From contig JABACO010000008.1 in the NCBI GenBank assembly GCA_013339895.1, positions 4,042,244 to 4,106,243 of the forward strand: a stretch of 64,000 bases of DNA, given 5' to 3'. Made by a program: the position numbers and the translations under genes. A model generated the notes under the pieces. It had not been told where the DNA came from. It made no database searches and worked only from the letters and a program-made list of their open reading frames with translations. Each line of letters opens with the position of its first letter. Position 1 is the stretch's first letter. The stretch comes from Ephydatia muelleri. Taxonomy: Eukaryota > Porifera > Demospongiae > Spongillida > Spongillidae. Positions 14,791-27,600 of the stretch are shown in pieces.

Positions 14791-16400
14791 GCATGCATGT
14801 GTGCATGCATTAACTTATATGTGAATTACATACATGGCATGCAAAGGAAGGTATCTATAGTAATATTGACATGACATGCCGGTGTTGAAACTGACTCTAC
14901 ACTCACATACATTACATTCATCATAATTATCTTTTCACTATATTAAATAAACCAAGAGGTAGCCAATCACAAACACGTACCTGTACACCAGAATATCTGC
15001 TTTGTACAATTCTAATACTCTGCATTAACTTTTTGAACGCCAAGTGCATATACATGCATGCTTACAAAACGAGAATTATCTGCCTCACCATTCATGCAGC
15101 GCTGTGTTGTATATTGTGTTGATCAAAATCACTTTGAATATGCATGCAAGTGCAATACTGACATGCATGTAACCCCATAGTCATACAAATGTTTGAACAT
15201 AAGTGTGGTTTCAGTGTAAGCACATTTTGTGCATGTGTCCATTATAACCCGCTGGCATCTTTGTTCCAAACAACCTATAATACGAACTGGCAAAAGCGGG
15301 AGTGAACAGGCATGATATACTGCACTGATCTGGGCTACGCATTCTTGTTCTTGGAGTATTGAAGTGATGCATTAGTGAAGTGAAGTGAAATCATCTGAAT
15401 AATGGGGTTCTTTAGAAGAAACAATTATGTACTTATAAGGCTACAAGTGCAGGAAGCATATATACATAGTGTTGTGACTGATCAACACATTTTTCATGCA
15501 ATATCTAAATCATGCATGAATGTTGTAACGGTTGTGTGCCAAACGCATACAAGCATGCATGCATATACGCACTTGGCATTCAAAGAGTTAATAATTGAGA
15601 TCAATTAGAATTCGATTTATGGCAGTGACATTCCTGTGGGTGGTCTGGATGGATAATATTATCATATAATTAAAAAAAATGTTGATCCAAACACTCATGC
15701 ACTGAGGTGATATAAGACCTGCAAAGCCAACTGTCAAACATATTCTTGTTGCTGAAAAAAAGGCTATACACCAGTTAGGGAACCACCAGCACAGTATGTA
15801 CAAGAGGGCAACATATGTTCTGGAAGTCGTGCATGAAGGGGAGGGTGAGTCATGCTCATTGAGGGGTGGGGAAGGAAGGGGTGATCAGAGAGGCCCACAG
15901 AAGTCCTCTACCAGTACCAAAGATGACACCCAAGAAACCATTTGGTTGATTGATATATGCAAGTACTGTATACATATGCAAATGCCACCATAGCACTCCA
16001 CTGTGTGTGTACTGTGCTATCTCCAATTGCAGATATAAGACCTTAATAAGCCATTGCAGCATCATATTTCTAACTGCCCACTTCTTCTCCGTGACTTTAC
16101 TTTTCATAAGAATAAACCACAGACAAATTTGTTGCTTTCATCAAGAACTGTTCTGATCATGTGTATGTATGCTTGTGCACATGTGTGTGTGCGTGTGCAT
16201 GTCTGTGTTTGCATGGGACATGGTAGTTCGCTAAGTATGTTGTGTAATAAAATAATGGATATGAAATCAAAATTGCACAACATGGTAACTCAAATGATAA
16301 GTACACCTGTGTACCTTTGAATGCATGAAAGTCACAAATGGCATTGAATGAAATAAGTTCTGTGATGATCTGAGCTTGACGTTTGAGCATACATTACTAT
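14791..16400. other. Intergenic DNA between the foldback element and receptor gene A
   Basis: Apart from the TTAA-flanked element at 15029-15587, nothing coding is seen. The first part is rich in TGCATGCA palindromes. Short ORFs at 15402-15608, 15796-15993 and 16054-16320 have no family features. Confidence 0.6.
15029..15587. mobile_element. PiggyBac-like (TTAA) MITE, 559 bp
   Basis: TTAA flanks both ends (15025-15028 and 15588-15591). The left terminus reads CTTTTTGAACGCCAAGTGCA and the reverse complement of the right terminus reads CTCTTTGAATGCCAAGTGCG. Both continue into ATATGCATGCATGCTT-like sequence, and weaker complementarity extends further inward. A TTAA target and a C-T-rich terminus are the pattern of piggyBac and Kolobok elements. 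There is no transposase. Confidence 0.75.
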
Positions 16401-19400
16401 TTATGTACCATAACTGGATGCCGATGTGTCACAACTCGGCAATTGATATGGATCACTCAAACTCTCACTAGTACAGCTACCAAAAGCTTCATGCTGCCAT
16501 GTTTCCTTTCCATCACAGGAATTGATGGCTTCACTTGTTGCATAGCACAAGTCATCAATGGTAGTTACAACAGAGCTGCAATCCGTGGGCTTGAGGTCTA
16601 TGTCTGGGAGAGCAATGTCCCAGTTGCTAGGTGCTGCCAATTTAAGGACCTTCAAAACAAATGGGGGAGGGGAAAGATGAACAGTAGTTATAAAAAAATG
16701 ACTAAGATGTGTAGTGCGTGAAGGTCTTACCGCATTGACCCTGGCACTTGTTAGCTTTCGTTTCAGTATGATAGAAACAGCAACTAGGAGTACTACAACA
16801 GTCATAATGATGAAAAATGATGCAGACAAAGCAAATTCCAGAATTTCTGCAGCTGCAATGAAGGATAATCCTAGGTTTAGTTATGCTCTTCAGATGTGTG
16901 AGATTATTATTACTTATTCTTGCAAGCATATGGGAAATGTAGAAATGGGAGTCCCAAATTCATACATTACATCAGATCTTGCCAAATTTTGGCCCTAGGC
17001 AAATATACAGTAATTGTGAAAAGTAAACACACAGGTGGACTTGATGGAGCTAATATAAGATGTCATTGAAACTTCCTAATAATCTTTATAACTGTCTCTA
17101 AAAAGATAACATCGGCCCTGTATAATGGACTTTGCACTGTCTAATAAAGTGCTCTTTTACCTTGCAAAATGTTACTAGTAGGAGGTGATGAGCAGTTCAA
17201 GCTTTTACTCACAAAAATGTCAGCTTTCTTTTGATCTAAGTAACAATATCACATAATGATTACATAATATTTGTTCATGGTTGAATGCAAAATGTACTTA
17301 CAGTAACAGTAAAGTAGAGTTGATGATAACGATTCCAAGCCATACTTGTAATGTACACGAAAAGCACATATAGAATTTCTTGAGGGCAGCTCTACTATGA
17401 ACTTGCCACTAGTGCTTTGATTGGCATACTTTGTGATCAGCAACCAGAGAGACATTTAGCAACAGATAATTGAGAACCAATATTTGGATAACACACCTTT
17501 TGCTCATATGAGATGTTGCGGCACATTCCATAGATGGTAACATTGGATAGAGCAGGACACAATGTATGCCAAGAGACAATAACTTGAGACATATTGCTAC
17601 AGTTTAAGTGTATTAGTAAACGATCTGTCTCTGACAGTTTCTCTGTCTCTGAAATGCATTTAAAATTGATGTAACCACAGCTAGTATAAAATGCACATTT
17701 GAATTTATACCAATACTAGTATTGTCGTTTGGACTGCAGACTTTTAAAGGGATGTCAAAACCTTCATCTGAGATAGTCACATTCCAACCATATGCACATA
17801 TTGCATCAATGCCAGCAGCTGTTTGCAATAAAGAGGAATTATTTTCAATCCCAATCAAAGATGTCCTGGAAGGTTCAATCTGTTGATCAAGATGGATATA
17901 TAAATACACCACAGAGTGATGAAGTATGTACTGCACATCCCTTCCTTGAATTAAAACTGATTATTACCCTGCACAGTTGTCTTGCAAAAAAACAACAAAA
18001 AACAGAGCTTTGTTCATAACAAGTGGTGGATGTCGAGCATTTGAAATCATTGATGCAGCTACACGTAATTCAAACTACTATTATGTTCAAATATGTGTGC
18101 TGAACTACATTAAATATGTATACTGCATGTACCAATGTTTGGTTTTCATTGAAGCAATACTTCCAGACATAAGGAGATGGTGACGTTGAGAGAAAAGTAC
18201 CATCCTCTGCAAGCCATCTAGCAATGCCACGCTGGCAATCCACATTCAATTCAATGCTTTGTACTGGGGTTGGAAGTGACATCAATGATTAGCACACAGA
18301 GAGAGAGAGCAGGTTCTTACATTGATTAGGTTGAGGGACTTGACAGAAGGATGGGGCACTCTGAGATACACCACCACCATACACACTGCTTACGTACACA
18401 GTTTTGTCCACTACAGCATCCAGCTGCAAATGGTAGTGTGTGTCAGTGGTTGTACTACGATAGTCCATAACATTTTGTCCTGAACAGTAGTATATGTTAT
18501 AATTTATGGTCTTGGGAGGCCAAAAATATGTGGGGATCATCCAGCTGATGGAAACGTTGTACATAGTTCCTGATGTCATTGTTGTGGAGCATTGCAAATT
18601 GCTGGGAGCATTAAATGTATCTGTTCAGAGAGAGCAGGTATGTCATAGAAAATAAGTTGATCTTATACAGAGTAAAATGAGACTATGCAACGTTTTGCTA
18701 GGTGAAAAGTTAGATTTACTAGTTTCCAAATGTGCAGGTAATGTAAATGTATAATGCATAGCAATTTCAGTATGTACAAATGCAGCTGTGCTTGTACTAT
18801 AGAACTAGAGTGCCTAGCATGTATATTTTATGGAAAAATGTTACATGTGAATAAAATTTGTGATGTTGAAATAATAAATGTTACAAACATGAGTTAAAAA
18901 GCTTGCAAATGCTAATTGAGACATAAAACAAATTCTAATCCATTTGCTGCGAAGGTGGTTTTGTTAAAATTCAGACTAACATTTACTTGTATTAAAATGT
19001 AACACTTTTATTAATGGTTTGCAATTTTCACAAGGGTAAATTTAAACATTGAGATTTAGCATAGAGTTACATTACACACTCTAATACAGTTTCCACACTC
19101 AATGAGAGGACTCTAACTATCAATGAGAGGACTCTTAACTATCAATGAGAGGACTCTTAACTATCAATGAGAGGACTCTTAACTATCAATGAGAGGACTC
19201 TTAACTATCAATGAGAGGACTCTTAACTATCAATGAGAGGACTCTTAACTATCAATGAGAGGACTCTTAACTATCAATGAGAGGACTCTTAACTATCATG
19301 TTTGTTAATTTTTCCATATTAGATTATGCAATACTGTGTTGCCACGCATTTGTGTCATACCTTGACGGAGTGCTCTTATGATTTGATTACTTAAACCTGC

Positions 19401-21937
19401 ACTATTGTTAGCAAAACACTGATAAATTGCATAGTCAGCATCTGTAGCATTTATAGATGTGACTGATTGAAGAATTCCATTTTTGTATAATCTGACAGAT
19501 GGCACAGGAATTCCAGTTACTCGACAATCAATAAGAGTTTTAGGGACGGTCGCTCCCTGCATCAGAAGGATGGTCCGGACCTTTTCAGTCAAAAACATTG
19601 GAGGCACTAAAGGGCGATGAATAAATGCACTGAATATGTTTTGTTTCATGCATATATGTATCATTCCATTAACAAATCTAATAGAAACAGCAAAAACTCA
19701 CCAAAAACTTCCACACCCACCGATTGAGACATTGAATGATCTGGATCAAATGTGCAGGTGTACAAACCACTGTCATTGGTAAAAATTGCGTCAAAAGCAA
19801 GTGAGTGGTTGTAACTTATTATGTTTCCATTCTTTAGCCAGACTACAGATGCATCAGCATCTGGAGAGGTGTGGCAATTGAGTTCATATTTATTACCCCA
19901 GATAGCATGCTCGGGATGGTCAATTGTAATCAACAATGTGCCGTTGTACAGGTCTACAAAAATGATACCAATTAACAGATGCTCCATTAGACATACATTT
20001 TTTGTACCTTTTGTTATTGTCACAATGTATGTCACAACAACCACTGTACGATTCACGAACCATGTTGCAATGCACGAATAGTTTCCAACTACAATATCAG
20101 TCATCTTTTGGATAAGAAGGTCTCTCCCAGCTATTAGTGAGCCTATCTGAGAGATCATACATGGATAAGTTACAAAGAGCAGGACAAAAACAGAGCAGAC
20201 AGTACCCACCATAGATACATTGCTTGGAAATAAAGATACTCCATTGAACCTCCACTCAATGTAGTCAGGATGATCATTGCTGCATTGCAAAAGTAGAGGT
20301 TGGTTTAAGTCAGCCGCAATTGAGATCTGTTGAGACCAAGTAGCATCCTCGAGTTCTGGCAACAAAATAAAGTAACTCTCGCTGAAGATACTAGTATCAC
20401 ATGTGTAATAATTACTCATGCATTAATCAAATCTGCCAGCTTAGCAGGTCAGATCAATGGCTGGGTCTTACTATTTGCTGTGTAAACAAAGGTTTAACAA
20501 AGCAATTAACACAAAATACATGGAAATCTAAGCTGAAAGTGTTGATTGTGGGGTACAGAGCCAGTGTATGTGTCGCAACTAATTACAAGGGACAGATTAT
20601 GAATTTGTGTTCAATTGGCAATATAATTTTGAGTGTTATTAGAGCATACAATTGTGCATAATATACATGTAGCATGGTGGCAAATTACCTCCTACAATAT
20701 TCAAATAAGCGGGCAGACTAACTGTCAAAAATAACCACTTTGAGAATGAACTTGATTTCACACAGGGCTCATTACCATCGTAGACAGGACCGTCTCTCAC
20801 CATACATTGGTATGTTCCTATATCATCTAGACCAACATTGTATATTTGCAACTGACTGTATCCAGCATATGTTTGGACCATCATTTTTTCCCTGTCACTC
20901 TGTACTATAATTCCATCCTTCCACCACATCACATCAAGATGAGGGTATGATGAGAAATTTGTCGGTTGTATATTGACTCTGCAGTGAAAGCTAACAGAAG
21001 AGTTCTTCGAAACTATCTGCGACTGAGGATTCTCCAGAAATAATGTAGTATTCTTCTGCACAAAATATGGTACATCTGGAAATTGATAGAGTCATGTATC
21101 AATTCACCAGTCATAAATTCATTAGTTTCATATAGGTTTACTCAAAGCAAAGTATATTCTGTTCTCTCCCTATCGATGCAAGCTTGCACTATTGAGTAAT
21201 GCATACTCCATATTAAAATGTATATGAATAACATGCAGTGCAAGTGCATAAATTGGTTCATACATATATGGTAGTGCACTTGCAGACACACACATTGAAG
21301 GCTGTTAATCAAGTTGTGTTTTGTTCAGATAGTTAGGGTGAAACAAAATTCAGCCATGAGAATGAAGGTGAGAGGAGGAGGTGAGAAAAAATGTCAGTTG
21401 AATTTGTGTTTGTGCTAAGTGTGCACATGTGTGTGTTTGTGCAAGAGTGAGTGGCATGAGTGAGTGTTGTGTTTTGTGGTAGAATGTCTTTGTGTGTGAG
21501 TGTGTGTCTGCGCGCGGTGTGTGTTTCAATGTGTGCATTGTGTGTGTGTTTGTGTGTATGGTGTGTGTGTGTGTGCGTGTGTGTGTGTGTGTGCGTGTGT
21601 GTGTGTGTGTGTGCGTGTGTGTGTGTGTCGCCTCACTATGGAGGGTTGAGTGTTAATATAACACACGAAACGTGTAGTTAGTTTTCCCACCCGCATGAAT
21701 AAATACATGTACAGTATATGCTAATGTACTTACAAATACAAGTACATGCCAAGGCGAGCAGGTTACGTGGATGCTATTTGCTGGTTATACCTGTATGTCC
21801 ATGCCCATGTACTATTGTGAAATGTGGATGGCATTCGAATGGCGTCACGTCACATTCGGGGGGAGGGAAAGAACCTTACCGATAGAAGCAGCGACCTCAA
21901 AAACGAAAACGAGCAGCTCAAAGACTAGACAATGCAT
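16401..21937 (-). CDS. Receptor gene A: single-pass Ig(x4)-FN3 membrane protein, 842 aa, 13 exons
   Basis: Exons on the - strand, 5' to 3': 21937-21880, 21075-20689, 20355-20210, 20146-20008, 19953-19702, 19606-19361, 18620-18321, 18263-18133, 17930-17711, 17648-17497, 17428-17302, 16852-16731, 16649-16401. They sum to 2529 bp, exactly 843 codons, with every junction in phase. Exon 1 encodes a hydrophobic leader ([20 protein letters not shown]). Ig domains fall at about residues 20-148, 149-243, 244-327 and 328-409, each with paired Cys and a core Trp ([21 protein letters not shown]; the fourth has VRLYKNG and lacks that Trp). FN3 follows at 410-509. Residues 510-719 match the paralogue but no family I know. 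The TM helix is about 726-748 ([18 protein letters not shown]) and a tail of about 90 residues ends SSYGT. There is no kinase or phosphatase domain. Many N-x-S/T sites suggest a glycosylated adhesion or recognition receptor. The 63 bp intron 20209-20147 is stop-free and in frame; I call it an intron because gene B has one at the same place. Confidence 0.88.
19080..19300. repeat. 22-bp minisatellite in a receptor A intron, about 10 copies
   Basis: Near-perfect tandem copies of TCAATGAGAGGACTCTTAAC plus TA. They lie in the intron between the fourth Ig exon and the FN3 exon (19360-18621). Uniformity implies recent expansion, so length polymorphism is likely. Confidence 0.95.
21420..21630. repeat. 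(GT)n-rich imperfect microsatellite in receptor A intron 1
   Basis: Mixed GT/GC/GTTT simple sequence of about 200 bp inside the 804-bp first intron of receptor A. Confidence 0.9.
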
Positions 21938-22181
21938 ATCTGAAAACTCAGTAATACGACGGTGTTTATAATTAGGCAAATTCAAACGGACGTACCAAAG
22001 GTAGTTAAGTTTTCCCTAGCGCAATAAATAGTGAGCTCATAATTATACAAACGGATGTTTTGGTGTATAAACAGCAGCCGCGCAAATGCGGGTTCAGGGC
22101 TTGGTGTGACTGCAGTTCGTATTAGGGGAGGGGAAGGGGGAGGGGAGGGGAGGGGTACAGTCGTGTATACACATACATGCA

Positions 22182-22300
22182 CAGTAATCTCCCACTTAAG
22201 TACGCATCCCGGTTAAGTACGCAAAAAACAAGGTTTTGTCTTAAGTACGTACACTGTACGCACAAACTTCTCAGGTTCGAAATGCGTACTTTGATTACTG
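22182..22300. mobile_element. Short palindromic element inside the duplicated block
   Basis: The ends are inverted: CAGTAATCTCCCACTTAAGT at the left and a right end whose reverse complement begins CAGTAATCAAAGTACGCAT. The partner copy at 31362-31482 is flanked by TA on both sides, as for a Tc1/mariner/pogo MITE. Presence in both copies means the insertion preceded the duplication. Confidence 0.65.
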
Positions 22301-22559
22301 TACAGTTGTGTAAATACATGTACAGTTTGTGCCCATATACATGTACATGCACAGTCTTGTGCAAACATACATGTTTTGTCTTGTGCCCACATATATATAT
22401 ACAGTCTTGTGACAGTTACATGTACAGGGTATCGTCTTGTACACACATACATGTACAGTCTTGTACACACATACATGTACAGTCGTGTGCCCACATATGC
22501 AGTCAACCTGAGACGACTCGCATAAACGTACATGTAAACACCATGTGTGCAGCACTTGC

Positions 22560-22661
22560 CTCCCTACTTGGTGTTCAAGCTGGGCCATTGAGTTATCCAC
22601 AGCTTCCTGCCAAGCAGCCAAGTCGTTCTTTTGCGCTGTGCCCGGTTGAGGAAGCTCATAC
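22560..22661 (-). pseudogene. Isolated copy of BCAS2 exon 4 (102 bp)
   Basis: The copied exon encodes the same 34 residues as BCAS2 exon 4 (starting [13 protein letters not shown], ending LEHQVGR). I found only a synonymous Ala codon change. Both splice sites survive, including the unusual GC donor (GGGAG|GCAAGTG). No other BCAS2 exon is nearby, so it cannot make the protein. It is a duplicated fragment, probably recent given how few differences there are. Confidence 0.9.
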
Positions 22662-22792
22662 CTAAAGACCAAAGACCCATGCATGGACGGGCTCATACAT
22701 ACATGCGAGTCGTCGTCACAATACTACATGCAAAGCAAGAAGAGCTGGTGATACAATACTGTAGCTGAACTGCTCGTGTGCGCGCATGTACT

Positions 22793-23772
22793 GTTATAAA
22801 GTGCAGCAAGTATTACCGCTAATACACTAGAGTTATGGGGATGAAATTATGATATCAACAGCTGGACGGGTCTGATACAAGGCTACTCATCCATCACACC
22901 CAGGCGAGCTTTGATGGAATGATGGCACTCGACAGCAAAAATGGGTTGCATTGAGTTATCCACAGCTATCCTTCACATGAGGCAGTTCCGTGATCTGGAA
23001 CTTGACTACATCCTGTGCTAAAGTTGAGGCCATTCACTGATGTTTTGTGGCTTGATGACGTAGTATTAGTTGCATGTGATGCATGCTTACATATCAGAGC
23101 TTATGTAACTTATCATTAAATCATAGATTCTCTGAAGTATCTATGATTACATTGAATTGTCTATTTTTTGAATGTACATGTACTAAATAGAAAATTAAAC
23201 AGAAATTAAAACAAATGATGCCACACCCCGGGTTACACATCCTGATATGAAGCTTAGCTCTGCAGCCAGTCTCACCATGAACGAAAATCTATCAATTGGT
23301 CACATCGCCGCTGCAGCCAAGGAATGAATCGTGTGTAACTGACCTTTCGTAGCTTAAATCTACAAGTGCCGGGCGTTAGGTAAACTATACGTTCGTTAGG
23401 TAAACATAACGTTTTTTTGAGCCAATTCCACGCCCGACAGGTTTGTATTGGCTTTGTCAAACATACTTTCCCGATGCGTTTAACTGCCCAAAAAAAATCA
23501 GTATCAATCGAAGATTGAACCTAATAGAGTGTGTGTTAGGTATACCCAACGAGAACTTGAGGTAACTCTCGGCACTTGTATGGCTTAATATAATATCCCA
23601 TGTTTATCGACATTGTCAACCACATACTATATACGCCCCATCGTGCGGCAAGCCCTACTGAACTATATTTTAAGAGGCTTCTGAGAATGCATTCATACAG
23701 CACCAGCATTTCTAGTACACGGTAGATTGGCTCATTGAGGTGATTTGATAGAGATCGTTACTACGGATCGCC
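22793..23772. other. Intergenic, presumed 5' region of receptor gene B
   Basis: No exon recognised. The DNA has a more even composition than most of the window, with few simple repeats. Short ORFs on both strands show no family features. The promoter of receptor B must lie here or within the duplicated block. Confidence 0.5.
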
Positions 23773-24545
23773 ATGCCCGCGCTAGCGTCGTTCGCTGTGT
23801 TACTGCTATTTTGCATTGATGGAGCAATCGGGGATCTTGGTAAGTTAAACCAGGTTTGTTGCGCCTTCATATAATTTCATTCGAAACTGCTGTCCATCTT
23901 TTAACCTCTACGGCTGGTTTTCTCTAACGTTCTAACGTTCAGTACTGGCCGAGATAGAATATAATACTGGCGACTTCAGGCCTTACACTCGCTTCCGATT
24001 TTAACCGAATGCCTTTGCACCTACTCTTGCTCTATATAGTGCTCCCACCTTGCCTCCGCCATTATAACCTACGTAACTTAGTGGTTCGAATATGCGTCGG
24101 GGGTGAAGGATTGTAACACACGTAACATCAGTGAGCGTTTCCCCATAGCTTGTTGACAAGCCGCACCTTCTCTCCGAAGTTACAACTGGTACATGTAGTT
24201 GTAGTTATTGCTGCAGGCCCGCTGAAGCGGCTATTTGTTAGCGTGTACGCAGTTCAATGTATGAATGCTAATGTAATTAAGTCTGATTCATAAAAGTTTT
24301 GGGGGTAGGAAGCTTCATAGACTGGTATTGTACGACATGGTAATGATCATCTCACTGTACATGTACGTTAATTAAGTTCAATTGATTGTTGTATGCACCA
24401 AGCACAGTTAGGTACTGCATAAATGTACAGTGTTATAGCAAATTATTTGCCGATCCTGGCTGTCTTGGAGTCTTAGATGGGAAGTCGTGGCGGTTGTCTG
24501 AGTTTTTCATTATCTTACAGATACTCTGATAAAGTAAATTTGGAC

Positions 24546-24630
<85 letters not shown>

Positions 24631-27600
24631 TGATTTGTTGCATCTTAACAGTAATCATTCAACAGTATAACCTAACGCTCATTGACATCATGTCTTGCCA
24701 ATTGTAGGCACAAGAGAAGCACACTTTATGTTGCCCTTTTGTGACAACATACACAAATCTGAGATGCATGCCTCTAGTTTAATACAGCATGAGTACACAA
24801 TTTTTTTGGTTTTTACCAGCATGTCATTATATATGCCATCTATTAGTATTGTTAAGCTATACTGGCCAGTTTTAATATTTATGCATTCTTTTCCAGTGAC
24901 ATCATTTGTACAGAATGAAATGACTGCATTTCAGATGGAGCCACAATCCAAGGCAGTGAAATATGGATCCTCAGCACGATTTAGTTGCAATTCATCAATC
25001 ACTCCAACAGGGTATCCTTCATATCCAAACTTAATAATTACTTGGTACAAGGACGGCAGCGCCATAAACATTGATGAGAGAATTGTTAGGCAGCAACAAG
25101 GTGGATACTCAACACTAGAGATCAGAAGTGTGACAAACAGTGATGCTGGTTGTTACCAGTGCAGTATACAAGATGGCCCGAGCTACGAGGATATGCCTTG
25201 CCCGTCACTGCTGGCAGGCCCAGCATCGTACATGTACATCACTTTGAGTGCACCAGCCTACCTAGTTGTTATTTCCAGTAAGTTGTGCAATAAAATTCAA
25301 AGATAAGATTGAAACATGTCAAATTGCAATTTACAGCTTCCTGACATCAGGTTTTGAATTAAGTTATTTCTTGACACATACAGACACTGCAGACATCACA
25401 CCACCTGTGGCTATTGCTGCTGCACAGAATGAGCCACTATTATTGGAATGTGATTTTCAAGCTGCACGTCCACCAGATGTCGCTGAATGGAGCTTCAATG
25501 GCATGAACATAACAAAAGACATCTGCAAGGCTAGTACATAACAGTTCAAATGTGGAATGCATCCCTATTAAAAAACATCAAATCTCATTACAATTTTTAA
25601 TCGACGCTCAAATATTTACGATGAATGTACTCTTAAGGACATCCCACACTAAGCAGCAAGGTGCACAAAACAATGATAATAGTCTTTATGCTTATCTGCA
25701 TAATTACCATGCAGTCAATTGCATGCCCGAAAGAAATTTCATTTTAAGCAGGTAGCAAACCCTGTGTTGATATAGCAGCCCTTTGATGTAGTTATTCCTT
25801 GTTTCCTTTGTCATACATTGAGGTATGTTTGCCAACAAGTGAGTTTTCGGTATCAGGGTTCATGAAACATTTCCTATGGTTAGTATAGTTGCAATCTCCC
25901 TACTATTTTTCATCCAGCAGGGTTTAAATTATCTCTCTAGCATGCATAACCTGTGCTCATTAGTCAAGGGAAGTAAGTTCTCTTGCTCTTATTTTGGTGA
26001 TGCTTTCATAGAATGATTTTGGTTTTTTGATCTATTCTTTGTATAATTTCACATATCACAGGGTTGTATACGTCTCATGAACCAGAAATTACTCATTCAG
26101 CAAATGACCAAAGAGTCTGCTGGAAATTATTCATGTACAGCAACATGGTTTGGAAACAAACGGAAGAAGGCTGTGTACCTTGTAACAGTTAATAATGGTA
26201 TTCTATCAATACAGTTTATGTATGAAACTGCACTACCACACCTGCCACTTCCCTTCATTAGATACATACAGTGGCACAGAGGTTATTACTTTTGACCATT
26301 CCCCGACTGCAAAGAATGGTAGCAATTATACACTGCAGTGCTATACCTCTCCACATCCAAACACTTCTGTCTTATGGCTGAGAAATGGAACAATTATAAG
26401 TCAAGATCATACACTAAAATTGAAATTGATCTTTGGACACAGTGATGGCATGTACTCCTGTGCTCTTACTCAAGATCTGTTACAGCATGAATCTGGAGTT
26501 ATCAATGTTTTAGGTGAGTGTGAGACTTTGCCATCAAGGTACGATGCAGGAATTTTGATCATTAATCAGTTTTGAATGTACAGTGATGTGTTGACACTCT
26601 CAGTATTGTCAATTGTACCTCTCTTCCAGTTCCTCCTGTTATCTATTTGGGTGAAATCAGCAAGACAATCTACATCCAAAAGCACGAAACAAAGCTCCTC
26701 TTTTGTCAGGCATCAGGCAATCCATATCCGACATTATCGTGGTACAAAAATGGAAAGACACTGAATAATCATACATTGGTGATTAGCTATGACAACTATG
26801 GCATCTTTCAGTGCTTTGCAAACAATACTGCCGGTGTGACTTATGAAACTATTCGTGTACTTCGCTATGGTAGGTGCAACAAATTAAATTATATGGCTTT
26901 ATCTGTACATAATTCCACCATTTACAGGTGTACCAAATCCTCCTCAGAACCTCCATTGCACACCAAAGGAGTTGTCGTATATGATATTAGGTCAGGCCAT
27001 TCTGAGCTGGACTAAACCGACATACAGTGGGTACCCTACTGTTGCAGCAAACGCAAATATTTTCTATACCGTCACTGTCTGTACAAATGGCCATGCTGAA
27101 TCACAAGATAGGACGAGTGCTACTTTGTACAAGACCATAATGCAAAATGATTTTTATACATACTTCTACTATATATCTATTTCTATTAATGGCACAAGTA
27201 GTGGGAAAACATTCTGCAGAATCTTTCCACCTGACCGATGTAAGTGGCATATCTTGCATATAAAGAGATTCATATAATGCCCGTCAATTTCAGATTTAGA
27301 ACCCAGAGGCTTTGAAACCGTCAGCTGCTCTAGAAACAGTGCTTTGGCTACATGGAATGTTAATCCCTACAACCTATTTGTCACAGTAAATTCTGTCACG
27401 ATCTGGGGGTTCTGTTTGAATGGGACCAAAACAAAGGTGAGACAAACATATATGTTTGCTACATTGATATGTAGACTACTGTATGCATAATGTAGGGCCA
27501 ATGCAAAACTTGCTCAACTGTACACATCATGATATTTTGAATTGTATGAGGTTATAGTGTCATTTAATGTAAAGAACGAAATTATCTTCCCAAGGCTGTT

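Larger units (their letters stand above)
22128..22792 (-). repeat. Inverted duplicate of BCAS2 exon 4 and its flanks
   Basis: This block is the reverse complement of about 30891-31540. Homology includes upstream intron, the exon, the TACATGTA-rich downstream intron, a short TA-flanked palindromic element and a G/C-rich end. It lies between the two receptor genes, in the region that should hold their promoters. With its partner it forms an inverted-repeat pair around receptor gene B. Confidence 0.9.

Noticed and set aside
22295-22696. 133-codon ORF on - containing the BCAS2-like segment, as a separate gene
   Set aside because: Only 34 codons match BCAS2 exon 4. The rest is read-through of flanking intron, so it is a duplicated exon fragment.
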